Shown here one piece after another: positions 25,012 to 32,818 of a stretch of DNA of 64,000 bases; positions within the stretch are counted from its first letter, which is position 1, and each line of letters begins with the position of its first letter. The notes under the pieces were generated by a model. The model searched no databases. It was not told where the DNA came from and saw only the letters and a program-made list of their open reading frames with translations. Location of the stretch: NCBI RefSeq assembly GCF_040786285.1, contig NZ_JBFMKQ010000001.1, positions 620,001 to 684,000 of the forward strand, written 5' to 3'. The DNA comes from Aquimarina sp040786285 (GTDB lineage Bacteria; Bacteroidota; Bacteroidia; Flavobacteriales; Flavobacteriaceae). The position numbers were made by a program, and so were the translations under genes.

Positions 25012-25434
25012 ATGAATCCACAAAATGATGATCAGTCAACCCAAAGAAAGGCAAATCTTTTTACAGGATTTTTACTCTTCCTTGTTTCTATAGTACTTTT
25101 TATAACAACCACACCTTTTGGTTTTATCTATGGATTAGTACATTCACTATTTAAACACTTTTTTAAAGGTGTAGGCGGCTTTTTTCTAGAAATTGCAGTC
25201 TCTATTGATCAATTGGGTAATGTAATCATGCAGCATCTATTAAATATGCTATGGTTAAAAAAAGGAGGGTATAAATTTGGCAATAGAGATGAGACTATAT
25301 CCAGTGTACTAGGTAAGAACAAAGTGCAAAATACGCTATCGGGTTTTGGTAAATTTATAGTGGCTATACTTGATATAATTGATAGCAACCACGTATTAGA
25401 TTCTATTGATTATTATGTACAACCCAAGAATTAA
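25012..25434 (+). CDS. Membrane protein of unknown function
   Basis: A 140-residue protein with a polar N-terminus (MNPQNDDQSTQRKAN), one strong TM helix (about 18-40, FTGFLLFLVSIVLFITTTPF), and then an amphipathic stretch (LFKHFFKGVGGFFLEIAVSI) that may lie on or in the membrane. The rest, with GNVIMQHLLNMLWLK and SSVLGKNKVQNTLSGFGKF, is soluble. No family name can be given. It is convergent with the lipocalin-like gene, 10 bases apart. Confidence 0.65.
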   Translation: MNPQNDDQSTQRKANLFTGFLLFLVSIVLFITTTPFGFIYGLVHSLFKHFFKGVGGFFLEIAVSIDQLGNVIMQHLLNMLWLKKGGYKFGNRDETISSVLGKNKVQNTLSGFGKFIVAILDIIDSNHVLDSIDYYVQPKN

Positions 25435-25444
25435 ATTGGCTATT

Positions 25445-25927
25445 TTAATATACTTTAGAGTATATAAATTTAACCATGGTTTCTGATTCGAAATCTGGAT
25501 CATTTTGTACCAAAGCGACAATTAGGTCACCATTTTCAATAGTAATCTTTGATTTTTTAAATAAAAAATTATCCTCTTCATCGTAAACAAACCGAAAATA
25601 GTTGCCTCTCCCCCTTTTCCATTTTCCATGAATATCCTGGTTATCCTTAATACATTCGCCTCCGGTACCAGTGTCTTCATAATAGCTTTTTTCTATAAAC
25701 TTACCATTAGACATAATTTCTAAAATGGTATTCTTATCACAAGCAGAAAGCGGAAACTCTTTTAATGAGGCATCAACTCCTTCACTACTGTACTCTTTTT
25801 TCAATTGCCATTTCCCTGTAAAAGTAGTTTCTAAAGTGTTAGATACATTATTTGCACAAGAACATAAAAATAACAATAGAATTAGCACAGTTAACCGTTC
25901 TGTATAACCGAGTAAAAATTTATCCAT
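25445..25927 (-). CDS. Lipocalin-like lipoprotein
   Basis: Start is the ATG at 25927 (160 residues); the frame extends five codons upstream to a TTG, which is less likely. MDKFLLGYTERLTVLILLLF leads to lipobox CSC. The mature part has the pattern of Bacteroidota lipocalin-like domains: FTGKWQLKKEY near the N-terminus (GxW motif), a middle CDKNTILEIMSNGKF, and GKWKRGRGNYFRF with further strands to the end. Such proteins are small barrels of unknown ligand. Confidence 0.72.
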   Translation of the reverse strand: MDKFLLGYTERLTVLILLLFLCSCANNVSNTLETTFTGKWQLKKEYSSEGVDASLKEFPLSACDKNTILEIMSNGKFIEKSYYEDTGTGGECIKDNQDIHGKWKRGRGNYFRFVYDEEDNFLFKKSKITIENGDLIVALVQNDPDFESETMVKFIYSKVY

Positions 25928-26170
25928 ACAATGTATTTCCAATTACAGGAGCAAAATTCAGAAAAACACATGTATTTAACAAATATTTAGTGTTAAATTG
26001 TGTATTTCAACATATTAAAACAGTATTTAATCGACCCATTACTGTTTTACCACATTTATAATTCTATGCCATTTTTGGGTATAGCGATTTAACAAGAATG
26101 TCTAAAAAATCCCATGTTCAAGGAGATAATACCTTATGTCAATTTTTTAAAAGAAGAAAAAAAGAAAAGT

Positions 26171-26566
26171 TTATTTCACCAAAACGCCTCGTTGGGTCAT
26201 TACGGGTAGATCCTGAAATGCATTTTCATTAATTGTATGTTTTCTGAAAATGTATTTCTTCTCATACAATTTACTATCGGCAAAGAAAGTAACCGCAAAT
26301 TCATTATTCATATCCAATAACGCCTCCTGAAGCATTTCGATTTTGGCATAAGATTTAGGTTCTATAGTACCGATGCCATGACGTAATAATGAAGTTTTTC
26401 GGTCTTGATCATATCCTTTGGTTACTACCAAAACCATTTCGATCGCAGTATCTCGATCATTGATGATATAGGAATTCCAGTTTTGGGCCAAAAAATCTTC
26501 ATCCCATTCTTTGACCACTGCAATGCATACATTTGCCACTACTGGTATTTCTATATCTTTTTTCAT
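26171..26566 (-). CDS. Conserved protein of unknown function upstream-adjacent to pheS
   Basis: The ATG at 26566 (MKKDIEIPVVANVCIAVV) gives 131 residues. There is no signal peptide or TM helix, so it is cytoplasmic. It has alternating strands (VANVCIAVVKEW, AIEMVLVVTKGYD, YAKIEMLQEAL, EFAVTFFADSKLYEKKYIF). No motif with known chemistry is seen and no family is recognised. It is 59 bases downstream of pheS on the same strand, so it may share the transcript. Confidence 0.7.
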   Translation of the reverse strand: MKKDIEIPVVANVCIAVVKEWDEDFLAQNWNSYIINDRDTAIEMVLVVTKGYDQDRKTSLLRHGIGTIEPKSYAKIEMLQEALLDMNNEFAVTFFADSKLYEKKYIFRKHTINENAFQDLPVMTQRGVLVK

Positions 26567-26625
26567 GAAATCTAATTTCAACCTTTGCCCACAAATCATG
26601 GCGAAGATTCAAAATATATGTTTAA

Positions 26626-27645
26626 TTATAATGCAGATTTAAACTGTTCAAGGAAACGCACATCGTTCTCACTAAGCATACGAATATCTGATATACCATA
26701 TAATAATAAAGCGATACGGTCTATTCCCATTCCGAACGCAAAACCACTATACTCTTCTGGATCAATATTACAGTTCTTAAGTACGTTTGGATCAACCATT
26801 CCACATCCCATGATTTCTAACCAACCTGTTCCCTTGGTCATTTTATAATCGGTTTCGGTCTCTAATCCCCAATACACATCTACTTCTGCACTGGGTTCGG
26901 TAAATGGAAAATACGACGGACGTAATCTGATCTTAGATTTACCAAACATTTCGGTAGTAAAATATTGCAATGTTTGTTTTAGATCTGCAAACGATACATC
27001 TTTATCAATATATAAACCTTCTACCTGGTGGAAAAAGCAATGTGATCTAGCCGAAATTGCTTCGTTTCGATATACTCTACCCGGTGAAATGGTTCTAATC
27101 GGCGGTTGGTTATTTTCCATATATCGCACCTGTACCGATGAGGTATGAGTACGCAATAATATATCTGGATCTGTTTGTACAAAGAAAGTGTCCTGCATAT
27201 CACGAGCAGGATGGTATTCTGGTAAATTAAGAGCCGTAAAGTTATGCCAGTCATCTTCTATTTCTGGGCCTTCACTAACATTAAACCCAATGCGAGAGAA
27301 AATATCAATGATCTGATTTTTAACCAGAGAAATTGGATGACGAGATCCCAGTTCTATAGGTTCTGCAGGGCGCGTAAGATCCCCGTAAGCTCCTTTTTCT
27401 TCTTCATTAGATTCAAGCTCTTCTTTTAAAGATTTCACCTTTTCTTCTGCCGCAACTTTTAGTGTATTAATGGCTTGTCCGAATTCTTTTTTCTGGTCAT
27501 TAGCTACATTTCTGAATTCTGCAAAAAACTCATTAATCAATCCTTTTTTACCAGAAAATTTAATTCTAAATGCTTCAACATCTTCTTTGGTTTTGGCTTT
27601 AAAAGCATCTACTTCACCTATGTACTCTTTAATCTTATCAATCAT
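26626..27645 (-). CDS. pheS: Phenylalanyl-tRNA synthetase alpha subunit
   Basis: The ATG at 27645 gives 339 residues; the GTG one codon earlier is not needed. An N-terminal coiled coil (about 1-85) that contacts tRNA is followed by the class II catalytic core. Motif 2 is seen in ISPGRVYRNEAISARSHCFF. Motif 3 is GFAFGMGIDRIALLLYGISD. PheS pairs with PheT, which is not in this window, to charge tRNA-Phe. The length and all motifs are standard. Confidence 0.96.
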   Translation of the reverse strand: MIDKIKEYIGEVDAFKAKTKEDVEAFRIKFSGKKGLINEFFAEFRNVANDQKKEFGQAINTLKVAAEEKVKSLKEELESNEEEKGAYGDLTRPAEPIELGSRHPISLVKNQIIDIFSRIGFNVSEGPEIEDDWHNFTALNLPEYHPARDMQDTFFVQTDPDILLRTHTSSVQVRYMENNQPPIRTISPGRVYRNEAISARSHCFFHQVEGLYIDKDVSFADLKQTLQYFTTEMFGKSKIRLRPSYFPFTEPSAEVDVYWGLETETDYKMTKGTGWLEIMGCGMVDPNVLKNCNIDPEEYSGFAFGMGIDRIALLLYGISDIRMLSENDVRFLEQFKSAL

Positions 27646-27690
27646 CACTATTTTCTTAATAGAACGGCAAATTTAGCGAAATAAAATCAT

Positions 27691-27723
27691 AAAAAAACGC
27701 CTTCTCTTCAGAAAGCGTTTTTA
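27691..27723. terminator. Terminator between the Kelch-like gene and pheS
   Basis: AAAAACGC (27693-27700) and GCGTTTTT (27715-27722) pair, with inner TTCT/GAAA partly extending the stem. A and T runs on both sides allow use on either strand; it serves the minus-strand Kelch-like gene, whose stop is 21 bases away. Confidence 0.75.
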
Positions 27724-27743
27724 ACTTTTTTATTTATGGTAAT

Positions 27744-29276
27744 TTAATTTAAATCGGCTTCGTGAAGTTTAAAAATATTTCCACTTACACTTGCCGAACT
27801 GGTTATTACGTATAACTTATCATTCAGTATCGTTAATTGTCTAAATGATTCAATTTCGGAAGTATTAATTTCAACACTAATCTCTGTTAAAGTATTATCA
27901 TTAGTGTTGAAAACACCAAGAAAAGATTCATTCTTGTCTGTGTTTCCGTCACCATTGGTATCTATGCCAGTATTTCCTCCAACAAAGATCAGGTTATAAT
28001 ATCTTGCTGTAAAAGTATCGTTTAATGTTTTTGGCATTTTAAGAGTTTGCCATTGAGTGGTACTAAAATCATAAATTAATAGATCATCTGTACCATTTAA
28101 CGTTTCGAAAGCGTCATCCAGACCACCAAATAGATATAATTTATTATCTACTATTTCTAAATCTGCCCAATACTTAATTTTGGGTAATGTTGCAAATGCA
28201 TTAAACGCTCCCGATTCTGTATCGAATTTAAATAATTGATCCAAAGGTTTATTTGTCGATTCAGGGTCAAATCTACTTCCGGTAACAAAGATATCATTCC
28301 CATAATTTGCAGATCCATACCTAGTAAGTCTTTCGTCATGTTCGTTTACTAAGGGATCGCTACTTAGATCTAAATTATATACATTATTGGAATCACTTGA
28401 TAATATCACCAATTTTCCATCAATTATCTCTATCTCTTTTGTCGTAAAACTTGAATACTGGCAAAATAATTTAGACTCAAACGCTTGGGATGCCACATTA
28501 TAAACTGCCACTTCTTCAAGACTAGGACGACATCCATCAGGGTTGCTATCTCTAGGGCCTCTTTTTGAAATATATAAGGAATTTGTTTGATTAGATCCTT
28601 TAAGCCCTAAAAGCCCGCCTGTTCCCATAGGAGCAAACTCTAGCGTAGTCAATTCTGTAAAACTAATTGAAGCGGGTATTACCGGTAAATCAGTATCTAA
28701 AAGTGGTGTTAAGATAATCTCCAACTCAGCAGTATCGCTAACCTTAATTTTACCTATGATTGTATTTTCATTGGTTATTGTGAAATCAAACAAACCTTCA
28801 AAGGCCTTAAAAATAGCAGTATTGTCTTGTTGTACCTGAAAACCCACTACTATTTCTTTTTCATAAAAATCTTTATATAATTCGGTACTAGAATTGGCTT
28901 CCCAGTTTACTCCTTCTCTACCCCTCCAAGATATAGATCCATTTACTTCTTGCAAGTCAGGATTATCAACTTTTGTAGTAGAAAAAACAAACACATCATC
29001 TTTGATATTTAATGCTTCCGAAATGTCTAACGAAGAAGAATTTGTTGGATTAACAAGCGTTGCTTTTTCGATTCTCCAAGATTTCTGTGAGTTATTGGTT
29101 AAGATTGTTATTGTCTCAGAGTTTGGATCTGCCGGATCGGGGTCTGTTGGGTCTGTTGGATCAGGAGTCATCTGATCTGTTGAATCAGGGTTTACCATAC
29201 CTACATCATTATCATCAGAACATGATGATGCAAACAGCACTAGCATAATAAGGGTATAAGACAGTAATTTCTTCAT
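27744..29276 (-). CDS. Kelch-like beta-propeller lipoprotein
   Basis: A 510-residue lipoprotein: signal MKKLLSYTLIMLVLFASSC, mature start CSDDNDVG, then a Pro/Asp/Thr linker (SDPTDPTDPDPADPN type) of about 25 residues. A first domain (about 55-200) starts NSQKSWRIEKATLVNPTNSS, a form common in Bacteroidota surface lipoproteins. The second half (about 215-510) has Kelch-like strands: LYISKRGPRD, GSANYGNDIFVTGSR, DNKLYLFGGLDDAFETLNGT, YYNLIFVGGNTG and NDKLYVITSSASV. It probably binds a ligand on the cell surface; no enzymatic motif is seen. Confidence 0.82.
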   Translation of the reverse strand: MKKLLSYTLIMLVLFASSCSDDNDVGMVNPDSTDQMTPDPTDPTDPDPADPNSETITILTNNSQKSWRIEKATLVNPTNSSSLDISEALNIKDDVFVFSTTKVDNPDLQEVNGSISWRGREGVNWEANSSTELYKDFYEKEIVVGFQVQQDNTAIFKAFEGLFDFTITNENTIIGKIKVSDTAELEIILTPLLDTDLPVIPASISFTELTTLEFAPMGTGGLLGLKGSNQTNSLYISKRGPRDSNPDGCRPSLEEVAVYNVASQAFESKLFCQYSSFTTKEIEIIDGKLVILSSDSNNVYNLDLSSDPLVNEHDERLTRYGSANYGNDIFVTGSRFDPESTNKPLDQLFKFDTESGAFNAFATLPKIKYWADLEIVDNKLYLFGGLDDAFETLNGTDDLLIYDFSTTQWQTLKMPKTLNDTFTARYYNLIFVGGNTGIDTNGDGNTDKNESFLGVFNTNDNTLTEISVEINTSEIESFRQLTILNDKLYVITSSASVSGNIFKLHEADLN

Positions 29277-29378
29277 TACAAGTTGATTTAATTTGATTGA
29301 TAAATAAAGTCGCGAAAGTATACTTGTTTTATCAATACATAAAATTTTTTAACGTTTATTGATTAGTGTCTTATAGTG

Positions 29379-30080
29379 TCAAAATATTACCCTCTTATTT
29401 GCATTTAATTTATCCCGATACAAATACAACATCAAATAGAAAACCGAAATACCTCCAAAAAGGTGCCATAACCAATGGGTGCCCATATATAAAAAATCTG
29501 TTTCTAAAACCTTATCTAAACTTCTAAAGCTTACTGCTAATACAAAGCTTAACACTGCCGAGATAATTAGTTCTTTATGTTTACCATTGGTTTTTATTAA
29601 GTATAAAACAATTGGCGATAACACTGTGATTGCTGTAATGACATATCCTAATGAAATCCTTATCATCGATGGCATAGGTAGTAAACGTATAGTAAAAGAA
29701 ACGGCAAAGATAAGAACCAGTGCCAAAAGCCTTTTCCACCATGTGTGAAATAATTTGAAAATGAAATAGAAAACCGCCGCCATACACAAGATCATAATCG
29801 GTACCCAATCCATAAATAACCATATCTGATGGCTTCTTGTACCATGAAACAGGGTTCCGCCCACAAAACCAATAGCCAAAACAGGTAAACAAAAACCTAA
29901 AAAAGCATGCCTACGGAAATTTTTATACACCTTAACCGAAAAGTAAATAATGATAATTAAAAAAATAAGGTTGCTAAAGGTATTAAAAGGTTCAACCGGC
30001 AATCTACTCATCAAAGTTTCGCGATAAATAGGCCCAGTATCATTAGGAAGTTGTGCCACCTCGGCAAAACTGAATAGCAT
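29379..30080 (-). CDS. CREST-superfamily membrane protein (ceramidase-like)
   Basis: The 233-residue protein has about seven TM helices. The pattern of the CREST superfamily of membrane hydrolases (alkaline ceramidase, PAQR, Per1) can be read: Ser36 in NTFSNLIF, His79 in GGTLFHGTRSH, Asp91 in FMDWVPI, and the His202-x-x-x-His206 pair in THWLWHLFGG. These residues form a zinc-dependent hydrolase site in characterised members. A lipid amide or ester substrate is likely; bacterial members are little studied, and sphingolipids do occur in some Bacteroidota. The gene is separated from its neighbours by 50-100 bases. Confidence 0.7.
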   Translation of the reverse strand: MLFSFAEVAQLPNDTGPIYRETLMSRLPVEPFNTFSNLIFLIIIIYFSVKVYKNFRRHAFLGFCLPVLAIGFVGGTLFHGTRSHQIWLFMDWVPIMILCMAAVFYFIFKLFHTWWKRLLALVLIFAVSFTIRLLPMPSMIRISLGYVITAITVLSPIVLYLIKTNGKHKELIISAVLSFVLAVSFRSLDKVLETDFLYMGTHWLWHLFGGISVFYLMLYLYRDKLNANKRVIF

Positions 30081-30130
30081 ATTTCTTTTTGTACTAAAGT
30101 TAAGAAATAAGAGGTAAATTTAAGCTGGAT

Positions 30131-30487
30131 TTATTCTATATACTGACTCACTAAAAAATAATTTACAATTGCCTCTTTCATCAAAACAGACTGTTCTCCT
30201 GCTTTTAGATTAGGTAATTCTTCTTTAACCTTATAATGTGGCCATCCTTGATCATCAAAATAATCAAACTCATAGTATCCGTAAGGCTCTAAAAGTCTGC
30301 ATATGGCAATATGCATCAAATCTAGTTTTTCATCTTTTTTAAACTTGCGGTGTATTTGCCCCAGCTCTTGTACCCCGATAAGATATATAATCCCATCAAG
30401 ATCCAGGTCTTCTCCCTCGGCAAATTGAGCAGAAAGTTTATGTACAAGCATCGCCCAGCGCTCTTTTAATTTTTCATCTCTGGCCAT
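30131..30487 (-). CDS. Conserved hypothetical cytoplasmic protein
   Basis: A 118-residue protein without signal or TM helix. Recognisable stretches are KLKERWAMLVHKLSAQFAEG, LDLDGIIYLIGVQELGQIHR and EKLDLMHIAICRLLEPYGYY. It is mostly helical by eye. Similar short proteins occur widely in Flavobacteriia, but no function is known to me. It is 51 bases upstream of the CREST-type gene on the same strand. Confidence 0.75.
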   Translation of the reverse strand: MARDEKLKERWAMLVHKLSAQFAEGEDLDLDGIIYLIGVQELGQIHRKFKKDEKLDLMHIAICRLLEPYGYYEFDYFDDQGWPHYKVKEELPNLKAGEQSVLMKEAIVNYFLVSQYIE

Positions 30488-30526
30488 AATGTTTTTTAAT
30501 CTATTATAATGTATAACGCCAAAAGC

Positions 30527-30670
30527 ATCACTTCGAGTGTTTTATTGCAATGACCTCTCGACTGCGCTCGAGGTGAAAGTATATAAAATTATGTCGAGAA
30601 TAGCTTTTTAGCATATCAAAACCCTATTTCTCGATACATCTCGATAAAAACCGAAATACTCGAATCGACG
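30527..30670. repeat. Flavobacterial interspersed repeat remnant
   Basis: The stretch contains ACTTCGAGTG, CTCGACTGCGCTCGAGG and, further on, TTTCTCGATACATCTCGAT and CTCGAATCGACGGGTTTCGA. Tcga-rich, partly palindromic pieces of this kind are scattered between genes of Flavobacteriaceae. Related fragments lie near 39150 (TTTCGACTTCGC) and 51518 (CACTTCGACAAGC). Confidence 0.6.
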
Positions 30671-30680
30671 GGTTTCGATA

Positions 30681-30712
30681 AAAAGTTAAGCGCTACAAAA
30701 GTAACGCTTAAC
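30681..30712 (-). terminator. Terminator of the transglutaminase-7TM/ATP-grasp operon
   Basis: GTTAAGCG (30685-30692) pairs with CGCTTAAC (30705-30712). On the minus strand the stem is followed by TTTTTAT. It lies 34 bases after the last gene of the operon. Confidence 0.8.
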
Positions 30713-30745
30713 CCAATAAAAATAACCACTATTTTGGGAGAAATC

Positions 30746-31885
30746 TTAAAACTCCCACAATACGCCAATTCCGGCATATTGATTCCTATAATTTCTAAAC
30801 GAACGGGCATCTATATCTGTATAATTAGTACTTCTTACTCTAGAGTATAGTGTTGCCGTTAGTGAGAATCCATTTTTGATGGTATGAGATGCATTTAATC
30901 GAAAGTTAACGTATTCATAGGCAAGCTTTTCGCCTATTCTTTCTTCGGTATTTCTTGCTTCGATCTCTTTATATTTTCTGTTAATAAAGGAAAACGATGA
31001 ACTCACTTTTGTAGTTTTACTTTTATAGATCATATTAACACCGGGGCCAAACTGATTAAATCCAGATCGCCCTGCTGTAGAGTTATCAATCCTTGCATAA
31101 TATAAAAAGTTGGGTTTGATTTTAAAGTTTTCACTAAATGGTAGCTCATAAAACACACTCCCTTTGATATAATCCCAATCTCTTTCTCCATCGGTAAGGA
31201 TTTCACTAGCATTAAAAGTGTCATACTTTCGTTTTTTCGCATATCCATTGATTCCAAACTTATGTTCTAATGTATTCACTTCAAAAGACTGCACGCTAGA
31301 GAATTGGATTCCGGTTTCATTAAATTGTAAGTCTCTTACACCAAAGGCATCAAAATCTTTAAAGTTGTAAAATCCTTCTAGCGTTGTTTCATTGTTAGTA
31401 AATGGCACAAACTCTATTCCGGCAGTTGCCCCGTAATTTGTATATCCCAAAGGGTTAATCAATACGTCCTGATCCCCACCTAGTCCTTCTCTATTCATAC
31501 GTTTAAACCGAGCTTCGGCTAAAAAACTAAGCTTTTTAGTAAACTTATGATCATAATTTGCCCGTGCATCTAAACTCCAATAGCTATCATCAAAATTTTC
31601 ATAAAACAGTCGTGAAAAAGGGTTTAAGAATAATCGTACTCTGTTTTTCTTATCCCATTTATAACGATATCTATATTTAACATCAATATCCTGATAAACA
31701 CTACTTGCAATTAGATCTTCTTTGGTGAGTATGGTATCATTCATTCTTATTTCTTTGGGGCTTTTAAAATAGTTATATTCATATCCTCCTTGTGTTTCTA
31801 CATCAAATGAGGTTTTACTTTGTGAAAATGTTAAGCTGCTTATTAGCAAAGTTGTAAGTCCAATTATTATTTTCCTTGTATTCAT
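30746..31885 (-). CDS. Outer-membrane beta-barrel protein, third gene of ATP-grasp operon
   Basis: The ATG at 31885 (MNTRKIIIGLTTLLISSLTF) starts a signal peptide and gives 379 residues; the open frame extends 12 codons upstream and would overlap the preceding gene. The mature protein is a succession of amphipathic strands (YRYRYKWDKKNRVRLFLNPF, FLAEARFKRMNREG, VSSSFSFINRKYKEIEARN) with the final residue Phe (GIGVLWEF), which is the mark of an outer-membrane barrel. No family is recognised. It follows the ATP-grasp gene by 16 bases, so it probably serves the same pathway at the outer membrane, for example as a channel or acceptor. Confidence 0.75.
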   Translation of the reverse strand: MNTRKIIIGLTTLLISSLTFSQSKTSFDVETQGGYEYNYFKSPKEIRMNDTILTKEDLIASSVYQDIDVKYRYRYKWDKKNRVRLFLNPFSRLFYENFDDSYWSLDARANYDHKFTKKLSFLAEARFKRMNREGLGGDQDVLINPLGYTNYGATAGIEFVPFTNNETTLEGFYNFKDFDAFGVRDLQFNETGIQFSSVQSFEVNTLEHKFGINGYAKKRKYDTFNASEILTDGERDWDYIKGSVFYELPFSENFKIKPNFLYYARIDNSTAGRSGFNQFGPGVNMIYKSKTTKVSSSFSFINRKYKEIEARNTEERIGEKLAYEYVNFRLNASHTIKNGFSLTATLYSRVRSTNYTDIDARSFRNYRNQYAGIGVLWEF

Positions 31886-31901
31886 AGCTGTATGTATCTT
31901 C

Positions 31902-32792
31902 TTATTTAATTTTGTTTTCAATGGTTTCTTTTAATCCTTGTTTGTTTACTAATTGAATCCCTAATCCCGGCCGAACATTAATCTCCATAATCTGTGGTCC
32001 TTTATTTTTATCAATTACTATATCTACTCCCAAGTAATTGAGTGGAAAAGCTTTGGCTGTGGCAATAGATATTTCGAGGATTTCTTTCCAGTATGGGATT
32101 GGTACTTCTTGTACTACAAATTTGCTATCGGGGTGATGGTCATAATAGTTTTTACCATCATATACCTGGGTTAATGTTCCTTTTTGCATATCTACCCCGA
32201 TCCCTACTCCATTTTGATGAAGATTTGCTTTGCCATCTGATCTATCTGTAGGCATTCTTAGCATTCCCATTAGAGGAACCTTATCCAGAGTGATGATTCT
32301 AAAATCTGGTACTCCCTGAGGATATATTTCATGAAAAAACGGGTGTGGTTCTATACATTCTTCAACCAAAACTCTATCATGAGAGCCTAATGAAAAGAAG
32401 CCCATAATGGTAGCAGCCATATGCTGAAAAATTTCACGTTCTGATATCACTTTTCCGCTAGACGTCCAATTTCCTTGTTGGTCTTTTTTCACAATTTTAA
32501 TACCCCCACCGCCACAACCATTAGCAGGTTTTATAGCCATTGCAGAATACCTCTTGCAAGACTCCCAAGCCTTTTTTATGTCGCTGTTATATTCGATCAC
32601 TGCATAAGTTTCTGCACATGGAATATGATATTGATGCAAAATCTCTTTGGTAAGTACCTTATCATCTGCTAATGGATAATGCTTTTTTGCATTATTGGGG
32701 TAAATAAGGTTAATATTTCTCTCATTTAAGCCAATAACTTTAGAGATACGCTGTGATTTCTTAACCAATATTCTTGAAAACATAGGGATCAT
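31902..32792 (-). CDS. ATP-grasp ligase, alpha-L-glutamate ligase-like (RimK-related)
   Basis: The 296-residue protein is an ATP-grasp enzyme. The N-lobe region has KHYPLADDKVLTKEILHQYH. The glycine-rich nucleotide loop is in KPANGCGGGGIKIV, and the metal-binding end is in GVDIVIDKNKGPQIMEINVR, where the Glu and Asn are Mg ligands. The sequence fits the alpha-L-glutamate ligase-like subgroup, which in other bacteria sits beside a transglutaminase-like protein with seven TM helices, exactly as here. Members are thought to form amide bonds between an amino acid and an unknown acceptor; the true substrate is not known. It is the middle gene of a three-gene operon. Confidence 0.88.
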   Translation of the reverse strand: MIPMFSRILVKKSQRISKVIGLNERNINLIYPNNAKKHYPLADDKVLTKEILHQYHIPCAETYAVIEYNSDIKKAWESCKRYSAMAIKPANGCGGGGIKIVKKDQQGNWTSSGKVISEREIFQHMAATIMGFFSLGSHDRVLVEECIEPHPFFHEIYPQGVPDFRIITLDKVPLMGMLRMPTDRSDGKANLHQNGVGIGVDMQKGTLTQVYDGKNYYDHHPDSKFVVQEVPIPYWKEILEISIATAKAFPLNYLGVDIVIDKNKGPQIMEINVRPGLGIQLVNKQGLKETIENKIK

Positions 32793-32818
32793 AACTTTAG
32801 GTTTTTGATGAATACTAT

